From: an uncultured Bacteroidales bacterium
Lineage (GTDB): Bacteria; Bacteroidota; Bacteroidia; Bacteroidales; UBA932
Assembly: GCA_944322605.1 (NCBI GenBank)
Contig: CALUPD010000022.1
Span: 1-34,720 of the forward strand
Reading direction: 5' to 3'
DNA: 34,720 nt
Part shown: positions 26,169 to 34,616 of the stretch, piece after piece
How positions within the stretch are numbered: the stretch's first letter is position 1
Layout of the letters: the number at the start of each line of letters is the position of its first letter
Made by a program: the position numbers and the translations under genes
Notes under the pieces: model-generated
Databases searched by the model: none
Told to the model about the DNA's origin: nothing
What the model saw: only the letters and a program-made list of their open reading frames with translations

Positions 26169-27926
26169 ATGGACAATAACACTATACATCTGAAAATCGA
26201 CAGACATGATTTGTGCGTTCCCGAAGGAACCACGGTCCTTGAAGCAGCCGAATCAGTCGGCATCGACATACCGACATTATGCCATGTCGACCTCAAAGGA
26301 ACATGCATAAAGAACGCTCCGGCATCATGCAGGATATGCGTAGTCGAAATAGAAGGAAGGAAAAACCTGGCCCCTGCATGCTCGACCAAATGCACGGAAG
26401 GCATGGTCGTAAGGACTAGCACGTTAAGAGTCCTCAACGCAAGAAGGGTCGTGGCAGAGCTTATCCTCTCGGACCATCCCAACGAATGCCTCACCTGCCC
26501 TAAATCAGGAGAATGCGAATTGCAGAAAATCGCCCTTAAATTCAATATACGCGAAATGCCTTTCAACGGCGGAGAACTTTCCCTGCGCAAAAGGGAGGTG
26601 ACTGCATCGATAGTAAGGAACATGGACAAATGCATTTTCTGCCGCAGGTGCGAAAGCGTATGCAACGAAGTGCAGACCGTAGGCGCGCTTGGAGCAATCA
26701 GGCGCGGGTTCAACACCACGATAGCGCCGGCCTTTGACAAAATGATGGTGGACAGCGAATGCACTTACTGCGGGCAATGCGTTGCCGTATGCCCTGTAGG
26801 AGCCCTTACTGAAAGAGACCATACCAACGAGCTTGTCAAGGACCTGAGCAATCCTGACAAAATAGTAATCGTGCAGACAGCCCCTGCCGTGAGGGCCGCG
26901 CTCGGGGAAGAATTCGGAATGCCTCCCGGAACATCCGTCACAGGCAAAATGGTATCAGCCCTGAGGGAACTCGGATTCGATTATGTATTCGATACCGATT
27001 TCGCAGCCGACCTGACCATCATGGAAGAAGGGGCGGAAATAATAAGCAGGTTGGAAAGGTTTCTCAAAGGAGACAAGGAAGTCCGGCTGCCCGTGCTGAC
27101 CTCTTGCTGTCCGGCCTGGGTTAATTTCTTCGAACACCAGTTCCCTGACCTTATCGACATACCGTCGACGGCAAGGTCGCCGCAGCAGATGTTCGGTTCG
27201 ATAGCCAAAAGCTACTGGGCCGAGAAGATGGGCATCCCTAAGGAAAAGCTCGTAGTTGTTTCCATAATGCCTTGCCTTGCAAAGAAATACGAGTGCCACA
27301 GACCAGAGTTCAGCACCAACGGGATTCCGGATGTCGACTACTCGTTATCCACAAGGGAGCTTGCAAGGCTTATCAAACGCGCTAACATCTCATTCGAACA
27401 TACTCCTGACGGGGAATTCGACCTGCCATTAGGCGAATCCACCGGAGCCGGTGTGATATTCGGCGCTACCGGAGGCGTAATGGAAGCCGCCTTGCGTTCA
27501 GTATACGAAATATATACAGGCCGTACCCTTGCCAAGATAGACTTCGAACAGATAAGGGGAATGGAAGGTCTAAGGCACGCGACAATCGATCTCAACGGAT
27601 TCCAGCTTAAAGTCGGCATAGCACACGGGCTCGGCAATGCAAGAAAACTGCTCGACAACATAAGGGCGGGGAAAAACGAATACCATGTCATTGAAATCAT
27701 GGCATGCCCCGGAGGCTGCATAGGAGGAGGCGGACAGCCGCTGCACCACGGGAATTCCGACATTCTTAAAGCAAGGATGAAAGCATTGTACGACGAAGAC
27801 GCGGCAAAACCTATCCGTAAATCGCATGAAAATCCTTATATAGTAAAACTTTACGAAGAATACCTCGGAAAACCTCTGAGCGAGAAAGCGCACAGCCTTC
27901 TGCATACGCATTATTTCAAGAGATAG
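26169..27926 (+). CDS. hydA: [FeFe]-hydrogenase catalytic subunit HydA
   Basis: A 585-residue hydrogenase with all three H-cluster motifs intact: TSCCPAWV (L1), MPCLAKKYE (L2) and MACPGGCIGGGGQP (L3). Before them lie a [2Fe-2S] domain (CRICVVEIEG, PACST), the His-Cys3 cluster motif (HPNECLTCPKSGECELQ) and two [4Fe-4S] clusters (CIFCRRCESVCNE and CTYCGQCVAVCPVGA), giving an electron wire to the active site. It reduces protons to H2 or the reverse in the cytoplasm. Cysteine 1 of L1 and the bridging serine/cysteine positions look normal. Maturation needs HydE, HydF and HydG, which are not in this window. The C-terminal extension after L3 (about 70 residues) has no clear metal motif. hydC follows after 21 nt. 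Confidence 0.95.
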   Translation: MDNNTIHLKIDRHDLCVPEGTTVLEAAESVGIDIPTLCHVDLKGTCIKNAPASCRICVVEIEGRKNLAPACSTKCTEGMVVRTSTLRVLNARRVVAELILSDHPNECLTCPKSGECELQKIALKFNIREMPFNGGELSLRKREVTASIVRNMDKCIFCRRCESVCNEVQTVGALGAIRRGFNTTIAPAFDKMMVDSECTYCGQCVAVCPVGALTERDHTNELVKDLSNPDKIVIVQTAPAVRAALGEEFGMPPGTSVTGKMVSALRELGFDYVFDTDFAADLTIMEEGAEIISRLERFLKGDKEVRLPVLTSCCPAWVNFFEHQFPDLIDIPSTARSPQQMFGSIAKSYWAEKMGIPKEKLVVVSIMPCLAKKYECHRPEFSTNGIPDVDYSLSTRELARLIKRANISFEHTPDGEFDLPLGESTGAGVIFGATGGVMEAALRSVYEIYTGRTLAKIDFEQIRGMEGLRHATIDLNGFQLKVGIAHGLGNARKLLDNIRAGKNEYHVIEIMACPGGCIGGGGQPLHHGNSDILKARMKALYDEDAAKPIRKSHENPYIVKLYEEYLGKPLSEKAHSLLHTHYFKR

Positions 27927-27947
27927 GAAACTTAAAAAACACATATT

Positions 27948-28424
27948 ATGGCAGAATTGAAATTGGCATGCAATATAGTAAAGCAGGTTGAAGAAATCTG
28001 TGAAAAATATAATAACGACCAGGGGGAACTCATCAACATACTGCATGAAGCGCAGCATCTCCAAGGCTATCTTCCTGAAGAGATGCAACGCCTGATCGCA
28101 TCGAAATTGAATATCCCTGTTTCAAAGGTCTATGGAGTCGTAACGTTCTATACATTCTTCACCATGACTCCGAAAGGCAGACACCCTATTTCCGTGTGCA
28201 TGGGAACCGCATGCTACGTAAGGGGTTCTGAAAAACTGCTGGAAGAATTCAAAAGGAGATTAGGCATAGATGTCGGAGAGACCACCCCTGACGGGAAATT
28301 CTCCCTCGACTGCCTCAGATGCGTCGGCGCATGCGGGCTTGCCCCCGTAGTAATGATAGGCGAAAAAGTCTATGGCCGGTTACAGGCCGCCGACATAAAA
28401 AACATACTCGACGAACTGGAATAA
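27948..28424 (+). CDS. hydC: NuoE-like [2Fe-2S] subunit of the hydrogenase (HydC)
   Basis: A 158-residue thioredoxin-like ferredoxin. The [2Fe-2S] ligands are in CMGTACYVRG and CLRCVGACGLAPVV, the usual C.4C ... C.3C pattern of NuoE. The N-terminal helical part (EICEKYNNDQGELINILHEAQHLQGYLPEEM) and KVYGVVTFYTFFTM also match. It would dock on HydB and help shuttle electrons between NADH and the catalytic subunit. It is last in the operon and is followed by two strong hairpins. Confidence 0.93.
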   Translation: MAELKLACNIVKQVEEICEKYNNDQGELINILHEAQHLQGYLPEEMQRLIASKLNIPVSKVYGVVTFYTFFTMTPKGRHPISVCMGTACYVRGSEKLLEEFKRRLGIDVGETTPDGKFSLDCLRCVGACGLAPVVMIGEKVYGRLQAADIKNILDELE

Positions 28425-28439
28425 AACGGAATTCCTGAT

Positions 28440-28468
28440 ACCGGCAGCGGCAAAATTTCGCTGCCGGT
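28440..28468 (+). terminator. Hairpin after hydC (first of two)
   Basis: ACCGGCAGCG (28440-28449) pairs perfectly with CGCTGCCGGT (28459-28468), loop 9 nt, 16 nt after the hydC stop. There is no T-tract. Confidence 0.6.
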
Positions 28469-28474
28469 CCTGAT

Positions 28475-28516
28475 AACAACCCCCTGCCGCTCCACGATGT
28501 TCGGCAGGGAGTTGTT
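28475..28516. terminator. Second hairpin after hydC
   Basis: Arms 28475-28488 (AACAACCCCCTGCC) and 28503-28516 pair over 14 positions with one mismatch, loop 14 nt, followed by a T-rich TGTACTTTTAATAG. It is the likely transcript end of the hydrogenase operon and may also serve the convergent carboxypeptidase gene. The remaining gap to 28724 is AT-rich with no credible gene. Confidence 0.65.
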
Positions 28517-28724
28517 TGTACTTTTAATAGGATACTTTATAAGATAAGGTACAAACTCGCCGGTGCAGCATAACGCCGGGCTGCTACTTTTTTATCCATG
28601 ATTTTCCATGTGATAATATAACTCAACATATGAGAATCCACAGATATTTGGCTCTTTTTTTCATTTCGGGCTATATCCGACTCCCCGAATATCATATATT
28701 GCAGTTCCACGCTTTTCGATTCAA

Positions 28725-30635
28725 TCAGCGGCAAATCCTCGCCTGGACAATATCATACACGTTGGTTGTCTTGATTCTGAGGATGCCCTTGCGCGATGCC
28801 TTGTATTCGCCTATGCAATCCCATCCCGTGCCGCCTGTCCTTTTCCATCCGTAAACACAGGCTTTTGCTCCTGGATCAAGTCCTTTTACCTTTATCCTGA
28901 GCAGCCTGCCCTTGCAGTTTTCAGTAATCATATTGAGCCTGCCGCAAGAAGATATTCCGAGGAAATCGCCTATGGCAGAAAGCGAATATCCGGCAAATTC
29001 GGCAAGATTTTCTTCAGAGACCCATTCCGCCCTGCGGTCGTTGCATTCATTGCCGCTGCATGAAGGGCCCTCTGAAAGAAGAATGGCGCAGGAAACGCTA
29101 TCCGCAGGCTTGCGGCCGTAATAGGTATACGGTGTCTCGAACGTTATTGCCGCGCACGCTTCGCCGAATTCGTTCCATAGCCAACCCTCAATGTACCGTG
29201 AAGCCAAAGGAGAACAGCATAAGTCATCCGGCGAAAGGAAAGGATTCTCCGAAGCGGTCATGCAGGCGATTTTCATAAGCTTCCAAAAATACGCGCCAGA
29301 TGTCGATTCCTGGTCATGCACCCAAAACGTAGCGAAATCCGAAGACTGGGAATGCATGTTCAACGCAAGGGAAAAAGGAGCATCGGAACAGCTTTCAGAT
29401 ATGAAATTCTTTATGTTAAGAACCTCCTGCACTGTCAGGGAATCAGGCCTGTCGAAATTTATCTCTTGGTTCACGCCATGAATGCCGGAACGGGACAAGC
29501 CGCAAGCCACGCCGTCGGGATTCGCAAAAGGAAGTATGTAAAACACCGTTTCAGAGCGCAATGCAGCCGAATACGGGTTGTTTTTATCCACCAGCATGTC
29601 TATCATTCCTTCAAGATGCCAGCTGCACGGAGTCTCGCTCGTATGTGTCCTTGCATGAATATATACCTTTTTCTTGTTTCCCTGCGATTGATTGCCGCCC
29701 TTTAAACATGATCCGCGCAGACCTCCGAGAACATATTCCAATCCGCATCCGTCCGGCCTTGACGCCGTGTCGGTAATGACAAGCAATGGCATATCCAGCC
29801 CCCCGGTAGTTTTTCCTATCGAAACGGCTTCGACAAAACCGCTTTTCTTCCATTCCTCTATCTTGCCCATAAGCCTTTCAATGGTATACGGGACAAAATA
29901 ACTGACATATACTGTATCTTCCTCGAAATACTGGCTATTGACAAATACCGAGTCGGAATCCCCTGCCCCTCTTTTTATAATTTTCGAAACATCGGAAAAC
30001 CTGCGGTACGTTTTTCCGTCATACGAATAAAACGGCCTTGCAGGATCAGTACCGTGGAATCCGAAAACAGTCCTGGAATCTTTTACGCCCGTCATCTTAA
30101 AATAAAACCATCTCGCGCTCGGCACAAGCGCGGTATCCACCGGGTTCAAAGGATCAGGCCTTGCATATACGTCCATGAATACTGTTTTCGACGGCTTGCA
30201 GCCGCTCACGGCATCGCATGGCTCCGCGCCGCCGCACAAGCATGCTGAACCAGATGAGCCTGCATATTCACGCCCCATGCCCGGAATATCGCATAAGGCA
30301 ATTCCGAATATGCTGTCGACAACGCCTGCCGTATCGATTGCTATCTCCACCCTGCCTACCGAAGCGGACTCGAAATCAGCGCATACCCCGATTCCGTCCT
30401 TTTCCGCATAAAATGGAAAAACAGGTTGCCGGTTTTCTTCCCGACTGCCTTTGCTGCCATAAATGCCGTACCCACCGGCATCTTGGCCGAAATTTCCGGC
30501 AAACGCAGAAAAACAAGACACAAGGCATGCTATCGCCGGCACGCAGCATTTTATTATATCCGCGCAGCAATATCCGTGTCCTTTTGCCGGAATAGCCGCG
30601 CTCCGCCTTATCTTATTCCATAACATATTCGACAT
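28725..30635 (-). CDS. Exported M14 zinc carboxypeptidase (CCP-like subfamily)
   Basis: About 636 residues from the ATG at 30635 (30626 also possible); a longer reading to 30764 passes the promoter box and is rejected. The N-terminus carries a hydrophobic export signal ending ACLVSC, a good lipobox, so it may be a lipoprotein; cleavage after SAFA is the alternative. Residues about 100-230 resemble the N-terminal domain of cytosolic carboxypeptidase-like M14 enzymes (RWFYFKMTGVKDSRTVFGFHG). The M14 core follows: HARTHTSET supplies H-x-x-E zinc ligands, LALNMHSQS the third histidine, and ITFETPY the catalytic glutamate. A short C-terminal beta-rich extension ends the protein. It removes C-terminal residues from peptides; the substrate is unknown. 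The gene is alone, divergent from dnaK. Confidence 0.85.
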   Translation of the reverse strand: MSNMLWNKIRRSAAIPAKGHGYCCADIIKCCVPAIACLVSCFSAFAGNFGQDAGGYGIYGSKGSREENRQPVFPFYAEKDGIGVCADFESASVGRVEIAIDTAGVVDSIFGIALCDIPGMGREYAGSSGSACLCGGAEPCDAVSGCKPSKTVFMDVYARPDPLNPVDTALVPSARWFYFKMTGVKDSRTVFGFHGTDPARPFYSYDGKTYRRFSDVSKIIKRGAGDSDSVFVNSQYFEEDTVYVSYFVPYTIERLMGKIEEWKKSGFVEAVSIGKTTGGLDMPLLVITDTASRPDGCGLEYVLGGLRGSCLKGGNQSQGNKKKVYIHARTHTSETPCSWHLEGMIDMLVDKNNPYSAALRSETVFYILPFANPDGVACGLSRSGIHGVNQEINFDRPDSLTVQEVLNIKNFISESCSDAPFSLALNMHSQSSDFATFWVHDQESTSGAYFWKLMKIACMTASENPFLSPDDLCCSPLASRYIEGWLWNEFGEACAAITFETPYTYYGRKPADSVSCAILLSEGPSCSGNECNDRRAEWVSEENLAEFAGYSLSAIGDFLGISSCGRLNMITENCKGRLLRIKVKGLDPGAKACVYGWKRTGGTGWDCIGEYKASRKGILRIKTTNVYDIVQARICR

Positions 30636-30692
30636 TCCATTATAATTAAAAATCACATCCGCATCATTGCCCCGAAACAAATGCAAGCCGCG

Positions 30693-30700
30693 CAAACATA
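30693..30700 (-). promoter_or_regulatory. Promoter -7 box of the M14 carboxypeptidase gene
   Basis: Minus-strand TATGTTTG is an exact TAnnTTTG, about 58 nt before the ATG at 30635. The -33 box is unclear. Confidence 0.4.
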
Positions 30701-30865
30701 CGAAGCGGCAAAGCCATCTCTCTGCGGCGCGAACCACTCCAACTGACGAAACCAAGGACAACATGGCTGTCTGACTTTCACGGCCTGCATATCCGGAAAC
30801 GTTTTACGGACAAGCAATATAATAAACATGGCTTCCGCTTATTGCAGCGGACGGCCACGCTTTTA

Positions 30866-30878
30866 TGACATTTTGTCA
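30866..30878. promoter_or_regulatory. Palindrome upstream of dnaK
   Basis: TGACA-TTT-TGTCA, arms exact, lying about 44 nt upstream of the putative dnaK -33 box. It looks like a regulator site. It does not resemble CIRCE (TTAGCACTC-N9-GAGTGCTAA), the HrcA operator. Confidence 0.5.
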
Positions 30879-30919
30879 CGATATTTCTTTTGGCATAAAA
30901 ATCGTTTAATACATAATCG

Positions 30920-30935
30920 TATTGCGAAAGCAATA
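30920..30935. promoter_or_regulatory. Second palindrome overlapping the dnaK -33 region
   Basis: TATTGC-GAAA-GCAATA, exact 6-bp arms around 4 nt; it covers the TTG of the putative -33 box and could be an operator for repression. Confidence 0.45.
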
Positions 30936-30950
30936 TAGGAATTAAAGTTG
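30922..30950 (+). promoter_or_regulatory. Possible dnaK promoter
   Basis: TTG (30922-30924), 18 nt, TAAAGTTG (30943-30950), seven of eight bases of the TAnnTTTG box. Initiation near 30957 would give a leader of about 17 nt. Confidence 0.42.
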
Positions 30951-30973
30951 AATAAAAATAAAAAATCATAGTT

Positions 30974-32887
30974 ATGGGAAAAATAATAGGAATTGACTTA
31001 GGAACCACGAACTCTTGCGTGGCAGTCATGGAAGGCAACGAACCTGCCGTAATAATCAATAGCGAAGGCAAAAGGACTACGCCGTCCATAGTGGCATTCG
31101 CGGACAACGGCGAAAGGAAAATAGGAGACCCTGCAAAAAGGCAGGCGATTACCAATCCTCACAAGACGGTATTCTCCATAAAGAGGTTCATGGGCGAAAC
31201 ATTCGACCAGGTACAGACCGAAGTAGCGCGTGTCCCTTACAAGGTGGTAAGGGGAGAAAACAATACTCCAAGGGTAGACATAGACGGAAGGCTCTATACT
31301 CCTCAGGAAATTTCGGCCATGATTCTTCAGAAAATGAAGAAGACTGCGGAAGACTATCTCGGACAGGAAGTAAGCGAAGCGGTAATCACTGTTCCTGCAT
31401 ATTTCAGCGACTCGCAGCGTCAGGCTACGAAGGAAGCAGGAGAAATCGCAGGGCTGAAGGTAAAAAGAATCATCAACGAACCGACGGCGGCGGCTTTGGC
31501 TTACGGCCTTGACAAGAAGAACAAGGACATGAAAGTTGCGGTTTACGACCTCGGCGGCGGTACGTTCGATATATCAATCATGGAACTCGGCGACGGAGTA
31601 TTCGAAGTAAAATCGACAAACGGCGATACGCACCTTGGCGGAGACGACTTCGACCAGGTCATAATAGACTGGCTTGCCGATGAATTCAAGAGCGAAAACA
31701 ACGGCCTCGATTTGAGAAAGGACCCGATGGCCCTCCAGAGATTGAAGGAAGCAGCCGAAAAGGCGAAAATCGAATTGTCAAGCCAGACTTCGACTGAAAT
31801 TAACCTGCCTTACATAATGCCTGTAGACGGTGTTCCTAAACACCTTGTCAAGACTCTTACAAGGGCCAAATTCGAACAGCTTGCAGACAGGCTTATCCAG
31901 GCGACCATAGAACCTTGCCGCAAGGCGTTGAAAGACGCAGGCCTTAATCCTTCGGACATAGATGAAGTAATCTTGGTAGGCGGTTCTACTCGTATACCTG
32001 CAATCCAGGAAATCGTGCAGAAATTCTTCGGCAAGACCCCTTCAAAGGGTGTCAACCCTGACGAAGTCGTGGCGATCGGCGCAGCAATCCAGGGCGGAGT
32101 GCTTGCAGGCGATGTGAAAGACGTGCTGCTTCTTGACGTGACACCTCTTTCATTGGGTATTGAAACGTTCGGCGGCGTGATGACCAAGCTTATCGAATCC
32201 AATACGACGATTCCTACAAGGAAATCGGAAATATTCAGTACGGCAAGCGACAACCAGCCTTCAGTAGAAATACACGTATTGCAGGGAGAAAGGCCGATGG
32301 CAAAAGACAACAAGACGATCGGGCGTTTCCATCTTGACGGAATAACTCCTGCTCCAAGGGGCGTTCCTCAAATAGAAGTGACTTTCGACATAGACGCCAA
32401 CGGCATACTGAATGTGTCCGCTAAAGACAAGAGCACCGGCAAGGAACAGAAAATCAGAATTGAAGCTTCTTCAGGCCTTACCGAAGACGAAATCAAGAGG
32501 ATGAGGGATGAAGCCAAAGCCAACGAAGCTGCCGACAAGGCTGAACGTGAAAGGGTCGACAAGATAAATGCCGCAGACGCCATGATCTTCCAGTCCGAAA
32601 AGAATCTGAAAGAATATAGCGACAAGATTCCGGCAGACAAGAAGAACGCTATCGAAACGGCCCTCAACAAGCTGAAAGAAGCCCACAAGGCATCCGACCT
32701 TGCAGGAATCGATGCTGCAACCAATGAACTCAACAATGCATGGCAGGCCGCTTCTGCCGACATGGCAAACGCAGCGCAGCAACAAGGAGCTTCGCAAAGC
32801 AGCAGCCAAAGCTCAAGCAGCAACAGCGGTTCCAATGACAAAGGAGACGGCGAAGTAACAGATGTCGACTTCGAGGAAGTGAAATAA
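30974..32887 (+). CDS. dnaK: Hsp70 chaperone DnaK
   Basis: A 637-residue Hsp70. It begins [20 protein letters not shown], the phosphate-1 loop of the ATPase. [19 protein letters not shown] and [15 protein letters not shown] are the other two nucleotide-binding signatures. The linker [19 protein letters not shown] precedes the beta-sandwich substrate domain, and the end is a Q/S/N-rich tail finishing with the conserved [11 protein letters not shown]. It refolds proteins together with DnaJ and GrpE, neither of which is next to it here. The gene is monocistronic, with palindromes in its promoter and a strong terminator behind it. Codon use is biased, as expected for a highly expressed gene. Confidence 0.97.
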   Translation: MGKIIGIDLGTTNSCVAVMEGNEPAVIINSEGKRTTPSIVAFADNGERKIGDPAKRQAITNPHKTVFSIKRFMGETFDQVQTEVARVPYKVVRGENNTPRVDIDGRLYTPQEISAMILQKMKKTAEDYLGQEVSEAVITVPAYFSDSQRQATKEAGEIAGLKVKRIINEPTAAALAYGLDKKNKDMKVAVYDLGGGTFDISIMELGDGVFEVKSTNGDTHLGGDDFDQVIIDWLADEFKSENNGLDLRKDPMALQRLKEAAEKAKIELSSQTSTEINLPYIMPVDGVPKHLVKTLTRAKFEQLADRLIQATIEPCRKALKDAGLNPSDIDEVILVGGSTRIPAIQEIVQKFFGKTPSKGVNPDEVVAIGAAIQGGVLAGDVKDVLLLDVTPLSLGIETFGGVMTKLIESNTTIPTRKSEIFSTASDNQPSVEIHVLQGERPMAKDNKTIGRFHLDGITPAPRGVPQIEVTFDIDANGILNVSAKDKSTGKEQKIRIEASSGLTEDEIKRMRDEAKANEAADKAERERVDKINAADAMIFQSEKNLKEYSDKIPADKKNAIETALNKLKEAHKASDLAGIDAATNELNNAWQAASADMANAAQQQGASQSSSQSSSSNSGSNDKGDGEVTDVDFEEVK

Positions 32888-32910
32888 CTTTTAAAATACA
32901 TGTAAATGGA

Positions 32911-32940
32911 AAGAGCGCGACTCAAGAAGTTGCGCTCTTT
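32911..32940 (+). terminator. Rho-independent terminator of dnaK
   Basis: Arms 32911-32922 (AAGAGCGCGACT) and 32928-32939 pair over 12 positions with one G-U, loop CAAGA, then TTTT. It lies 23 nt after the dnaK stop. Confidence 0.85.
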
Positions 32941-33048
32941 TGCATTAAATAGGCCTTGGGCATGCCGGAACAACTTGACTTCATCCAATTAGCCGACAAA
33001 TCAATCTGTGCCGCATATTTGTTTTAGTGCAGACCGAAACCTGCAACG

Positions 33049-33068
33049 CGCATGGTTGAAACCATGCG
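33049..33068. repeat. Short palindrome after dnaK
   Basis: CGCATGGTT-GA-AACCATGCG, exact 9-bp arms with a 2-nt centre, between the dnaK terminator and the EamA terminator. The rest of 32941-33127 shows no gene. Confidence 0.5.
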
Positions 33069-33086
33069 GTGCATCCAATCAAAATA

Positions 33087-33120
33087 GCCGGAACTACAGT
33101 ATTGGCTAAAATGTTCCGGC
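33087..33120 (-). terminator. Terminator of the EamA transporter gene
   Basis: GCCGGAAC (33087-33094) pairs with GTTCCGGC (33113-33120), loop 18 nt; on the minus strand TATTTTG follows. It lies 8 nt after the stop of the transporter gene. Confidence 0.65.
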
Positions 33121-33127
33121 TTTATTA

Positions 33128-34076
33128 TTAATGCAACTTATTGTTTTGAATGTTTTTCTTATACGCTTCCATCTGCGCACGGCCCTTGCTGCGTGTCACC
33201 AAGAATACTCCGGCAAAGACAAGGACAATGGCAACAATCTTAGTTAAATTAAAATAGGACGTTCCCCAATAAAAAGCCACTACGCAGCTTGCCACAACTG
33301 GCTGAACATAACAATACATGCTTGTCACCGTAGGGCGCAAATGTTTTTGGGCGACTGGCATCAGCACATAACAGAAAAATGTGGCGCATACAACGACAAA
33401 ACAGATGGCGAGCATCACATCCCCGTTCAAATTGCCCCATTCAAATGTCATGAAATCCGAATAAGAAAACGGGATGACACAGATGGCTGAATAAGTGAAC
33501 ATCCACTTCATCAAGGCGACTGCCGAATAGCGGCTTATAAGCCCTTTAAAAAAAACGAAATAGCTTGCGAAACATATCTCGGCAAAAATACAAAGGATGT
33601 CTCCCAAGACATTGCCGTCATGCTCCGGTGCCGCCGAATGACTATTGCTCATTATCAGCAACAATGCACCTATTGCACCAACAAAAACGCCCGACACTTT
33701 TTTTTACCGTCACTGGCTCCTTCAAGTAGAGTGCGGCAATAATCATGGTGAATATCGGCGTACTGGTCGTTATGACGGATGCATCAATGGGTGATGTCAG
33801 GCTTACGCCGATAGTGAACACGCCTTGATTGAAAACCACGCCAAGCAAGGATGCGAAAAACAATTTCAGCAAATCCTGATGCGCCACATGCTCTTTGGGA
33901 TAGAAAAATGACAACAGCCAAAACAACATGGCTGCTCCAAACACCCGCATCTCCACCAATAATGCAGGCGTGATAACGCTTGCCATGAATATGAATTTAG
34001 CCGCAGGCGAAATAAGACCCCACATGATATTGGCCGCAAGCATGGCAGCATGCCCCTTAATCTCGTTCTTTTCCAT
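33128..34076 (-). pseudogene. EamA/DMT-family transporter with a frameshift at an A8 run
   Basis: The two parts together make a normal-sized (about 315-residue), ten-helix EamA transporter. The first part runs from the ATG at 34076 (MEKNEIKGHAAMLAANIMWGLISPAAKFIF) to EPVTVKK, and the second from VSGVFVGAIGALLLIMSNS to 33128. The break is at 33698-33705, a run of eight T (A8 on the coding strand). With seven A the reading would continue PVTVKKVSGVFVGAIG, the natural family sequence; with eight it runs on for 17 more residues to a stop. Possible reasons: a true inactivating mutation, slippage giving phase variation, transcriptional slippage, or a sequencing error. The first half alone would lack half the transport path. 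EamA members export amino acids or other metabolites. The gene is divergent from an AraC-type regulator that is also broken. Confidence 0.82.
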
Positions 34077-34107
34077 TTCTTAATGACTGAATTATAAATA
34101 ACGTCTG

Positions 34108-34115
34108 CAAAAATA
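34108..34115 (-). promoter_or_regulatory. Promoter -7 box of the EamA transporter gene
   Basis: Minus-strand TATTTTTG is an exact TAnnTTTG, 32 nt before the ATG at 34076. No clear -33 box is seen. Confidence 0.4.
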
Positions 34116-34172
34116 GGCGAATGAGAGAGCATAAATCTGTATAAATCGGAGCAATCTATGTATATTTACGCC

Positions 34173-34616
34173 ATGAAGAAAGAAAACCTGTTCCATTCAT
34201 TCGAAATACTGGTGCTCGAATATGGAAAATTTCCTATGCCTATGCACCAGCACACTTTTTTTGAATTGTGCTATATTATGTTCGGAAGCGGCATTTTTAC
34301 ATCCGATGCGTATGCTGCGAAATTCCAGTCAGGAACATTGCTTCTCGTGAAACCGGGCATAAAACATGTCTATGAACTTGCAGAACGAACACGGCTGATA
34401 TACATACGCTTCTCGGAACATTACCTGAAACCTTATTTTACGCATTCAGAAAGAGAGTTACTGTATTACGCCCCTGAAACAGGCATGTCAGATTGGAACG
34501 ACAAGGAATATACGCAATTAATCTCCATGGCGAGATGCATAGAAACGGAGGACGCGTCATCTTTTCCAGACATTCAATTATGCCAATGGTGGGCGACGAT
34601 ATATTTAATTTTATAA
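34173..34616 (+). pseudogene. AraC-family regulator, cupin sensor half only
   Basis: Starts at MKKENLFHSFEI (34173; an in-frame ATG at 34158 would add five residues). About 147 residues are present and match the N-terminal cupin sensor of AraC-type regulators: PMPMHQHTFFELCYIMFGSG (the HQH/E metal-like cupin motif), GTLLLVKPGIKHVYEL and TRLIYIRFSEHYLKPYF. The C-terminal two-helix-turn-helix DNA-binding domain is missing. After IQLCQWW (34587-34592) all three frames meet a stop by 34624, so a coding continuation within the window is ruled out. A -1 shift at that point gives GDDIFNFIKH, which looks like family sequence, then a stop. It probably once controlled the divergent transporter. A separate short sensor protein is less likely. 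Confidence 0.65.

Noticed and set aside
28537..28734. 65-codon minus-strand open frame between the hydrogenase terminators and the carboxypeptidase gene
   Set aside because: It overlaps the carboxypeptidase 3' end, has no recognisable sequence and no promoter or ribosome site of note; likely chance.
30636..30764. Longer N-terminus for the M14 carboxypeptidase
   Set aside because: It would pass through a consensus -7 box and place the export signal in the middle of the protein.
30779..30973. CIRCE/HrcA site before dnaK
   Set aside because: The TTAGCACTC-N9-GAGTGCTAA pattern is absent; only unrelated palindromes are present.
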